Assembly (NCBI RefSeq): GCF_018383585.1
Contig: NZ_JAHAMK010000014.1
Location: 50,696-109,606 of the forward strand
Direction of reading: 5' to 3'
DNA from: Microvirga sp. 3-52
GTDB taxonomy: Bacteria > Pseudomonadota > Alphaproteobacteria > Rhizobiales > Beijerinckiaceae
DNA: 58,911 bases
Under the pieces are notes generated by a model. The model was not told where the DNA came from. It ran no database searches and worked only from the letters and a program-made list of their open reading frames with translations. Made by a program: the position numbers and the translations under genes. Shown here piece by piece: positions 43,654 through 50,358 of this stretch (its first letter is position 1; every line of letters starts with the position of its first letter).

Positions 43654-45448
43654 GGATCCGTCTTGCCTCTCGTGCTGAGACCTTCAAGGCTTCTTCAAGC
43701 GCCGCCTCGATGGATGGTGCCCCGCTGAGATCTGCTCCGAAGAGGCGCACGAGATGCTGGTAGGCGAGGCCAACCACTCTGGGATCGCGGTTGAGGTCGA
43801 ACAGGCCGACAGGATTGACGTTGCCGAGCGGCTCCCGCAGCGCGATGTCCCAGTCGACCTGATCGGTCAGCGAATACCAGGTGAAGCCCACGACCGGCAC
43901 GCCCGTCTGGCGGATCAGTTCCACATTGTGCCACTGCCGCCAGAGCCAGCGCGGCCCATCGCGGGCGTCCATTCGGTTGGTCTCGGTGTGCATCATGGGC
44001 CGCCGATAGCGCCGGTAGTACTGGCCGGCGATGGCGTACCACCCGAACAGCTCGCCCAGCGCCTGCGCGTGGCCTGCGCTGTCGATGAGCTTCTCGTTCC
44101 ACTCGTAGTAGTCGACACCGAGAATCGAGCGGCTGCGCACGTCCTGCTGCATGAACCAGGCATACTCCTCGTCCGGCATGCCATGCCGGTGGAGGTAGGC
44201 GCGCATATCCTCGTGCACGGGATGGGCGTAGAGGAGATCCAGCGGCAGGAAGCGCCGCTCGTTCTCGAAAGCCGCGATGCGGCGGATCTCGGGATCGGGA
44301 CAGCAGGGCTGGTAGAACTCGCTGCTTTCGCTGTTGACGAACACGGCGTCCGGGCGCTCGGCCGCAATCGCCTGCATCATCAGCACATTGGCCTTGGCGA
44401 GGTGGCGGACGGCCGCGACGAACGCGCTCTCGTCACGGCACTGCTCGTTCCAGAGACCTTCGAGTGCACTGAGCTTGGCACAGACATACATCTCGTTCAC
44501 CGGGGTGTAGAGCCGCACCCAAGGATAGCGCCGGGCAAACGCCCGGGCATAGTCGGCGAGCGCTTGCGGCACCTCCGGGTTCTGGAAGTTCTGCAGCCAG
44601 TCGGGCAGGCCGAAGTGGCACAGGTCCATGATCGGCACGATCCCGAATCGCTGCATTTCGGCGGTAACCTCATCCAGAAAGGCCCAGTCGTATTGTGCGG
44701 GTCCGCGATGGATGAGGTGCAGGGGAGGCCCATAGCGCAGATAGTGCAGGCCGAGGTCGCGCACGAGTTGAAGATCGGTGCGCCAGTGGCGGTAATGGCC
44801 GCAGGCCTCCATCTGGTCCATGCGCCACCGCCCTTTCTCAAGGGTGGGATAGCTGCATTCGATGCCAGTGGCGAACATGAACCCGCGATCGGGCGGGGCG
44901 GAAGCCGAACCGACGGGGTGACGTGTTCCGATGGATCGGGATCTCAGGCGCGGCGGCCGGTTTGCCCGATAGCCGACAGGCCGCGTGTAGAGCCCGCCCA
45001 GCACGGTGCCCCAGATCAGGTGGCCAACGGCAATGGAGAGCGGTTCGTGCGCTCCGTTGCTCAAGCCGAACAGCCCTGAGGAGGACATCTCGCCGCTTTG
45101 GACCAGCGGGTGCATGAGGTCGAACTGCGGATGCATGATGAAGATCGCCAACGGCATGGGCACGAAGGCGAACACCATGCCCTGCAGGACCGGGCGCAGC
45201 GGCAGGACGGACCAGAAGAAGTAGGCGTAGAAGACGGCCCAGATCGCTCCGACAGGCAGGTGGACTGACATACCGGCCAGCCAGGACGCCCATGGGCTTG
45301 CGTCGGGAAGAACCAGGGTTCCAAGCGTCATGACAAGATCGAAGAAGGGTACGCCGGCCCAGATCAGAAGCCGGGCAGCGATTTCCCAGGCAATAGCGCC
45401 CGCCATGCCGGCGAGAACCGCCTTCGCGTAGGCAACCGAGCGGATCAT
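43646..45448 (-). CDS. Membrane domain fused to GH1-like glycosidase
   Basis: A 600-residue fusion. Residues 1-165 carry about four membrane helices (AVLAGMAGAIAWEIAARLLIW; VGAIWAVFYAYFFWSVLPL; GMVFAFVPMPLAIFIMHP; SIAVGHLIWGTVLGGLY). After a basic linker comes a clan GH-A (TIM-barrel) glycosidase resembling family GH1 beta-glucosidases (about 190-560). The acid/base is E319 in YTPVNEMYV and the probable nucleophile E489 in MMHTETNR; the spacing of 170 residues is reasonable for GH1. The catalytic part is predicted just after an even number of helices, so its side of the membrane is uncertain. It has its own ECF promoter. Confidence 0.82.
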   Translation of the reverse strand: MIRSVAYAKAVLAGMAGAIAWEIAARLLIWAGVPFFDLVMTLGTLVLPDASPWASWLAGMSVHLPVGAIWAVFYAYFFWSVLPLRPVLQGMVFAFVPMPLAIFIMHPQFDLMHPLVQSGEMSSSGLFGLSNGAHEPLSIAVGHLIWGTVLGGLYTRPVGYRANRPPRLRSRSIGTRHPVGSASAPPDRGFMFATGIECSYPTLEKGRWRMDQMEACGHYRHWRTDLQLVRDLGLHYLRYGPPLHLIHRGPAQYDWAFLDEVTAEMQRFGIVPIMDLCHFGLPDWLQNFQNPEVPQALADYARAFARRYPWVRLYTPVNEMYVCAKLSALEGLWNEQCRDESAFVAAVRHLAKANVLMMQAIAAERPDAVFVNSESSEFYQPCCPDPEIRRIAAFENERRFLPLDLLYAHPVHEDMRAYLHRHGMPDEEYAWFMQQDVRSRSILGVDYYEWNEKLIDSAGHAQALGELFGWYAIAGQYYRRYRRPMMHTETNRMDARDGPRWLWRQWHNVELIRQTGVPVVGFTWYSLTDQVDWDIALREPLGNVNPVGLFDLNRDPRVVGLAYQHLVRLFGADLSGAPSIEAALEEALKVSAREARRIHA

Positions 45449-45487
45449 GGCGCCCTCGTGTATGTCTGGCAGGGCCTCGATGGTCGG

Positions 45488-45519
45488 TCATTGGATGGGC
45501 GGGAGCCTGGAAGGTTCCC
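45488..45519 (-). promoter_or_regulatory. ECF promoter copy 2 (glycosidase fusion gene)
   Basis: On the minus strand: GGGAACCTT (45519-45511), 13 nt, CAT, CCAATG. The spacing is the same as in copies 1 and 3. It is about 40 nt ahead of the fusion gene's ATG. Confidence 0.75.
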
Positions 45520-45539
45520 GCCGCTGTCGAGGCCGGCAC

Positions 45540-46070
45540 CTAAGCAGGCCTGACGACGCCGCGGCGCATGATCTCCTCGACGGACGGAAAGGCGCGGAGT
45601 GCGATTTCGGGGATGGTCTCTCCGCCCGCCGCTTGCGTCGACAGATCGGCAGCAGAGGATCTGCCCGGTTGACCGACGATGATCCGCCCGACCATGCCCG
45701 CATGCTCGTGCGGGATGCAGAAGAAGTCGTACACGCCCTCCACGGTGAGCGTGACCGAGAAGGTCTCGTTCGGCAGCAGGTAGTCCGAATTCCAAGGCTC
45801 GGCGCCTGCCGGAATGCGCAAGGGACGCTCGAGATTCTTCGAATGATAGGCCGTCGCCGTATGAGAGTTACCGCGGTCGAGGTTGATCCAGCGGATGGTC
45901 TGGCCAGGCTGAATGCGCAGGCCGATCGGATCGAACCAGACATGCGAGCCATCCGCCTTGCCCTGCATCCGGATCTCGACCGCCTCAGCGGCAAGTAAGT
46001 GCCGGGGCGATGCGAGACCGGCGAGGAAGCCCCCACCGATCCGCAGGATGTCTCTACGATCGATCGTCAC
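45540..46070 (-). CDS. Tat-exported cupredoxin (plastocyanin/azurin type)
   Basis: A 176-residue exported blue-copper-type protein. A twin-arginine signal is visible (TIDRRDILRIGGGFLAGLA). Type 1 copper ligands are a histidine in NSHTATAYH and Cys, His and Met in FFCIPHEHAGM. The last ~45 residues (AALSTQ... IALRAFPSVEEIMRRG region) extend beyond the fold. The start is GTG 46070, overlapping the TGA of the upstream gene by GTGA. Probably periplasmic electron transfer; the redox partner is unknown. Confidence 0.87.
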   Translation of the reverse strand: MTIDRRDILRIGGGFLAGLASPRHLLAAEAVEIRMQGKADGSHVWFDPIGLRIQPGQTIRWINLDRGNSHTATAYHSKNLERPLRIPAGAEPWNSDYLLPNETFSVTLTVEGVYDFFCIPHEHAGMVGRIIVGQPGRSSAADLSTQAAGGETIPEIALRAFPSVEEIMRRGVVRPA

Positions 46071-46486
46071 TTCGCCGCCACCCGGGTTTCGTCGGCCTTG
46101 GGCACATGCCAAAGGACGACATGCACATGGGGCTTCTCGACGCCTGGGTGCCCGGCGTTGAAATAGACGTCGACATGATCGACCTTGCCGCCGGGCGCGG
46201 CGAGATCGTCGAAGCGCTTGTCCTTGTTGGTGAGGTCGTCGATCGGGAGCATGTAGACCGTGCTGACGAGCCGTCCGTCGCGGTCATATGCCAGGAACGG
46301 ACCGGCCGGCAGGGTCGTGGGATCGACATAGAGCTGACCGAGCCCCGGCAGGAAGTCGGGCAGTTTCACGAGTTCGCTCACCTTCTTGTAGGCCCCTGTC
46401 GGCGGGGCCTTTTCGACCTGATCGGCGGCCTGGGCCGGCAGGGCGAAAGCGGACAACAGGGCGAGCGTGGCGACAGCAATCCTCAT
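46067..46486 (-). CDS. Exported protein, first gene of cupredoxin operon
   Basis: A 139-residue protein with a signal peptide (MRIAVATLALLSAFALPAQA) and ATG 46486 after GGAGG. The mature part has LPDFLPGLGQLYVDPTTLPAGPFLAYDRDGRLVSTVYMLP and ends with a histidine-rich strand (KPHVHVVLWHVPK). It resembles TTHB210/DUF5602-type proteins of unknown function, an assignment held loosely. It heads the transcript that includes the cupredoxin and carries the third ECF promoter. Confidence 0.75.
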   Translation of the reverse strand: MRIAVATLALLSAFALPAQAADQVEKAPPTGAYKKVSELVKLPDFLPGLGQLYVDPTTLPAGPFLAYDRDGRLVSTVYMLPIDDLTNKDKRFDDLAAPGGKVDHVDVYFNAGHPGVEKPHVHVVLWHVPKADETRVAAK

Positions 46487-46532
46487 GGCATCCTCCGTTG
46501 GAGCGCAGACCCTGTTTCGAGCCTGTGCGTCC

Positions 46533-46564
46533 CCATTGGATGAGGGCTGATCCAGAAGGTTCCC
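46533..46564 (-). promoter_or_regulatory. ECF promoter copy 3 (exported protein-cupredoxin operon)
   Basis: On the minus strand: GGGAACCTT (46564-46556), 13 nt, CAT, CCAATG. It lies in the 345-nt divergent gap 46487-46831; the rest of this gap shows no gene and should include the promoter of the XRE gene on the other side. Confidence 0.75.
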
Positions 46565-46831
46565 GAATTCTGGGCCGGGCGCTTGGCGCAGGTTCACCAA
46601 TCCATGTGTGGGAAAAGCAGGCCTTGTGCCACTGCTCAACCATCGCGCCTTGATCCACGAGGTAACCTCCCGCTGAGGCCTGGGCGCCACCGTGTTCTGA
46701 CTGGGTACGACCGATAGGTCCTCATCATGGCACCGGATAGCCGCGTGCATGTCTGCTTGCACCAGTCGCGACATCGCCCTAGGTTCAACCATAATGGGTG
46801 ACTTGGCGTTGCCCGTGCAAGAGCATCCTGA

Positions 46832-47074
46832 ATGCCGCTATTGTCTCCCGAACAGTGCCGTGCCGCCCGTGGCCTCCTGGACTGGACCCAGGAGGAACTC
46901 GCCGAACAGGCGGACGTCTCGCGCAGCACCATTCGCGATTTCGAGAATGGGCGCCATCATCTCCACCCTGCGACGGCGGCACAGGTCGTCGCAGCCTTGG
47001 AGCGAGGGGGAGCGCTGCTGATTCCATCCGACGAGGCCGGCCCGGGAGTGCGGCTCCGCAAACCCGTTGGCTAG
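46832..47074 (+). CDS. Small XRE-family regulator
   Basis: An 80-residue protein that is essentially one helix-turn-helix domain: CRAARGLLDWTQEELAEQADVSRSTIRDFENGRHHLHPATAAQVVAALE. It is a probable DNA-binding repressor with no sensor domain. Its stop codon is part of the start of a dispersed repeat, so the last residues may have been changed by that repeat. Confidence 0.85.
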   Translation: MPLLSPEQCRAARGLLDWTQEELAEQADVSRSTIRDFENGRHHLHPATAAQVVAALERGGALLIPSDEAGPGVRLRKPVG

Positions 47075-47143
47075 AGCATCGTGCTGAAAAGTGGACGCGG
47101 TTTTCGCTGACGCGGCCCACTGGGTCCGCCCCGAACGATGCGC
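47072..47143. repeat. Short palindromic dispersed repeat (MITE-like)
   Basis: Begins TAGAGCATCGTGCTGAAAAG and ends CCGAACGATGCGC, with AGCATCGT (47075-47082) and ACGATGCG (47135-47142) as inverted ends. Sequences of this wording recur between genes in many Rhizobiales genomes, to my recollection. The IS630 element at 29856 has a similar TAGAGCATCG start, which may indicate shared mobilisation. Confidence 0.45.
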
Positions 47144-47245
47144 AGTTCCGATACTCTGGGAGTTAGGTCAGCCAGCCGCGGAGAGCGAAGGCTGAGCCGA
47201 CCGGCGCCGGGCCCAGCAGCCATTATCGGTACATCGACGGGGTTC

Positions 47246-47617
47246 CTATGCCGGAGGGATCAGATCCTCCGCCACTTCCGCTGCCGGAACGTCCGTGCTG
47301 CCTTCGGTTCGGTCGCGGTAGAGCGCCGCCCGGACGAGCAGCATCAAGGTCACCGGCGTGGTCAGGGTGACGAACACGGCGATCAGGATCTCGTGAACGA
47401 CCGGCCGCGCCTCGAGCACGCTGAAGCAGAGTACGGATCCGGCCAGGATGCTGACCATACCCAGTGTTGTGCCAAGCGTGGGTGCATGGACGCGCTTGTA
47501 GAAGGTGCCGAGCCGCAGGAGCCCGAGCGACCCGATCAGGGTGACGGCCGCCCCGATCAGCACGAAGAGGGCGGTCAGCAGTGCGGCCCAGGCCGGCAGG
47601 GTCCCTGCTGCGTTCAT
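47246..47617 (-). CDS. mrpG: Mrp Na+/H+ antiporter subunit G
   Basis: A 123-residue membrane subunit with three helices and the MnhG signature LIGSLGLLRLGTFYKRVHAPTLGTTLGM. The ATG 47617 overlaps the mrpF stop (ATGA). It is the last gene of the antiporter operon. Confidence 0.93.
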   Translation of the reverse strand: MNAAGTLPAWAALLTALFVLIGAAVTLIGSLGLLRLGTFYKRVHAPTLGTTLGMVSILAGSVLCFSVLEARPVVHEILIAVFVTLTTPVTLMLLVRAALYRDRTEGSTDVPAAEVAEDLIPPA

Positions 47618-47898
47618 TCGATCACCTCCCCGCGCATGAGGAACTTGGCGAGCGCCACGGTCGAGACAAACCCGAGGAGGCCGATCACCAGCGCGGCCTC
47701 GAAATACAGCGTGCTGCCCGTGCGAATTCCGAACGTGACCAGCATCAGCATCGCGTTCACGTAGAGCGTATCCAGCCCCAGGATGCGATCCTGCGCCCGT
47801 GGACCCGCGACGAGACGGTAGGTGGCGCAGCACATGGCCAGACCAAGCATGACCTGGGCACTGATGATGGCCCATCCGAGGATGGCGAGAGGGCTCAT
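47614..47898 (-). CDS. mrpF: Mrp Na+/H+ antiporter subunit F
   Basis: A 94-residue subunit with three helices and the MrpF wording YRLVAGPRAQDRILGLDTLYVNAMLMLV. It overlaps mrpE upstream and mrpG downstream by ATGA each. Confidence 0.93.
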   Translation of the reverse strand: MSPLAILGWAIISAQVMLGLAMCCATYRLVAGPRAQDRILGLDTLYVNAMLMLVTFGIRTGSTLYFEAALVIGLLGFVSTVALAKFLMRGEVIE

Positions 47899-48383
47899 TC
47901 GAAGATCTCCATCAGCCGCCGCTCGTAGCGGTCCTTGATCGTCCGGACCCACACCGTCTCGTCGATCAGGTCCAGCACATGCAGCAGCAGGGTTCCCTTG
48001 GCGGCATCGTAGCTCACCCAGATCGTACCCGGGGTCGAGGTGATGATCACGGAAAGAACGGCAAGCCCTTGGCGATCACGCAGGTCGAGCGGAATGGTCA
48101 GAAAACCTGCATTCACCCCTGGCTCCCGGGAACGCACGATGATCCGGCCCACCGCGAGGTTCGAGCGGAGGATGTCGATCAGCACCATGCCGGCAAGCCG
48201 CAGGGCTGCGCCGGGACGGCGGATGCGCGGCTTCTCGGGCCGCAGGGCCGCCATCGCCCAGGAAGCTAGGACGGCGAGCACGCTCCCCAGCACCAGATGG
48301 CCGGGCGAGACGCTCTGGTTCAGCAGGAGCCAAAGGGCGAGCAGAGCGGCCGAGAGGAGAGGATAGGGCAGGAACCAGCTCAT
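47895..48383 (-). CDS. mrpE: Mrp Na+/H+ antiporter subunit E
   Basis: A 162-residue subunit with two N-terminal helices (LLSAALLALWLLLNQSVSPGHLVLGSVLAVL) and the soluble motif TPGTIWVSYDAAKGTLLLHVLDLIDE typical of MrpE/MnhE. Confidence 0.93.
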   Translation of the reverse strand: MSWFLPYPLLSAALLALWLLLNQSVSPGHLVLGSVLAVLASWAMAALRPEKPRIRRPGAALRLAGMVLIDILRSNLAVGRIIVRSREPGVNAGFLTIPLDLRDRQGLAVLSVIITSTPGTIWVSYDAAKGTLLLHVLDLIDETVWVRTIKDRYERRLMEIFE

Positions 48384-50014
48384 GGGCTATCCTCCCCGTC
48401 GTTCGATCCGGTTCTCGGTGCGGACAGCACGCCCGTGACGTAGCCCTGCGGGGTGCGGAGGGCTTGCATGGTCGCCTCCATGTAGCGCATGGCCGGGCCG
48501 CCGCCGACGGTCAGGCCGAGGCAGAGCAGCAGAAGGCACAATACCGGTGCCATCTCGATGACCCGTACCCGGGGAACGCTGTCGTCCAGGCGGGCCCAGA
48601 AGCTGCTGATCCCGGACCGGGTCATCGCGATCAGGGTCGCCAGGCCCGACACCGTCAAGAGGCCGATCAGCATCCAGGTCGAGGCCTGGACCGTGGCGCC
48701 GTCCGTCTTCAGCATCGCCACCATCATGCCGAACTTGCCGATGAAGCCCGCAAGGGGCGGGAGGCCTGCCAGAAGCAGCGCGCAGGCGACAAAGCTGCCG
48801 CCCAGGAGGGCCACCGTGGCCGGAATGGCCACGCCAACTTCCTCGTGCTGGGGGCCATCATCGTCACCCTCGCCATAGGCTTCCATCGTGACGGCCAGCA
48901 CGTCGGCGCCGGGATCGCGCAGGCGCTCGACCAGTTCGACGAGCAGAAAGAAGGCGGAAATGCCCAAGGTCGAGCTGACGAGATAGAACAGGGCCGAGCC
49001 GATGACCGTGCCGCCCCCGGTCCCGATGGCAGCAATCAGCGTGCCGGACGAGATGAGGACGCTGCATCCGGCGAGCCGCGACAGGGACTGCGAGGCCAGA
49101 ACGCCCACGGTGCCGAACGCGATGGTCAGCATCCCGATGACGAGCAGCCCGTCGCCGCCGAACCCGGCAAGCGGGCCGGCCGCCGGGCCGAACACCAGCA
49201 TCCACAGGCGCAGGATGACGTACACGCCGAGCTTGCTCATGATCGCGAACATGGCGGCGGCCGGCGCTGAGGCGGCCGCATAGGTCGTCGGGAGCCAGAA
49301 GTTGAGCGGCCATGCGCCTGCCTTCATCAGGAACGCGGTGCCAAGGATCGCCGCCGCGGCCGCAACGAGGGTTGCATCCCCCGGCGCAAGGGTCGGGATG
49401 CGGTTGGCGAGATCCGCCATGTTGAGCGTGCCGGTGACGCCGTAGGCCAGGCTGGCGCCGATGAGGAAGAGAAACGAGCCCGTCAGGTTGATGGCGATGT
49501 AGGCAAGGCCCGCCTTGACCCGACCGATCCCATCCCCGTGCAGAACGAGCCCGTAGGATGCCGCCAGCAGCACCTCGAAGAATACGAAGAGGTTGAAGAG
49601 ATCCCCGGTCAGGAAGGCGCCGTTGAGGCCCATGAGCTGCAGCTGGAAGATCGTGTGGAACCGCGGCCCCGCGCGATGCCACCGCGCGAGCGAGTACAGC
49701 AGCGACGTGATGCCCAGCACGCTCGTCAGCACCAGCATCAGGGCCGAAAGCCGATCCAGCACCAGCACGATCCCGAAGGGCGCGGGCCAGTTCCCGAGTT
49801 GATAAACCGACACGGCCGATCCGTCCGGCCCGGCAGGGGGCAGATCGGCCAGGCGCAGCAGCATGATCGACACGGCCAGGAGGCCAAGGGTGGTCGCAAC
49901 GCCGATCCCGCCCTTGAGGATGCGGTGGCGCTCCTCGAGGAGGAGCATGACGGCTCCGGAGACGAGCGGCAGCAGGATCGGCACGATGATCAGGTGGTCG
50001 AGCAGGCCCGTCAT
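48380..50014 (-). CDS. mrpD: Mrp Na+/H+ antiporter subunit D
   Basis: A 544-residue membrane subunit homologous to the proton-pumping subunits NuoL/M/N of complex I, with about fourteen helices. Characteristic stretches are LLYSLARWHRAGPRFHTIFQLQLMGLNGAFLTGDLFNLFVFFEVLLAASYGLVLHG (carrying the conserved glutamate of the helix) and KAGAWPLNFWLPTTYAAASAPAAAMFA. It joins with MrpA to form the ion-translocating core. Start and stop overlap its neighbours by ATGA. Confidence 0.95.
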   Translation of the reverse strand: MTGLLDHLIIVPILLPLVSGAVMLLLEERHRILKGGIGVATTLGLLAVSIMLLRLADLPPAGPDGSAVSVYQLGNWPAPFGIVLVLDRLSALMLVLTSVLGITSLLYSLARWHRAGPRFHTIFQLQLMGLNGAFLTGDLFNLFVFFEVLLAASYGLVLHGDGIGRVKAGLAYIAINLTGSFLFLIGASLAYGVTGTLNMADLANRIPTLAPGDATLVAAAAAILGTAFLMKAGAWPLNFWLPTTYAAASAPAAAMFAIMSKLGVYVILRLWMLVFGPAAGPLAGFGGDGLLVIGMLTIAFGTVGVLASQSLSRLAGCSVLISSGTLIAAIGTGGGTVIGSALFYLVSSTLGISAFFLLVELVERLRDPGADVLAVTMEAYGEGDDDGPQHEEVGVAIPATVALLGGSFVACALLLAGLPPLAGFIGKFGMMVAMLKTDGATVQASTWMLIGLLTVSGLATLIAMTRSGISSFWARLDDSVPRVRVIEMAPVLCLLLLCLGLTVGGGPAMRYMEATMQALRTPQGYVTGVLSAPRTGSNDGEDSP

Positions 50015-50358
50015 TGTCCGTCCTCACGGCCGTCGACGTGGTCGGTTCCCGTCAGGCCGCGCGAGGCCAGCAGGACGACGAGGAACAGGGCGGTCATCGC
50101 GAAGCTGATGACGATGGCCGTGAGGACCAGCGCCTGTGGCAGGGGATCGGTGTAGAGCGCTGGGTCGACAGCCTCCGTGTTCTCCAGGACCGGCGGTGCT
50201 CCGATCCGCAGCCGGCCCATGCCAAAGATGAACAAGTTCACCGCATACGACAGCAGGGACAGGCCGATAATGACCTGGAACGTGCGGGGACGCAGCAGGA
50301 GCCATACGCCCGAGGCGGTGAGGATACCGACCGCCAGCGCGAAGACGAGCTCCATCAT
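50011..50358 (-). CDS. mrpC: Mrp Na+/H+ antiporter subunit C
   Basis: A 115-residue NuoK-like subunit with three helices (GILTASGVWLLLRPRTFQVIIGLSLLSYAVNLFIFGMG). The first of two adjacent ATGs (50358) is used because it overlaps the mrpA stop as ATGA. Confidence 0.94.
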   Translation of the reverse strand: MMELVFALAVGILTASGVWLLLRPRTFQVIIGLSLLSYAVNLFIFGMGRLRIGAPPVLENTEAVDPALYTDPLPQALVLTAIVISFAMTALFLVVLLASRGLTGTDHVDGREDGQ

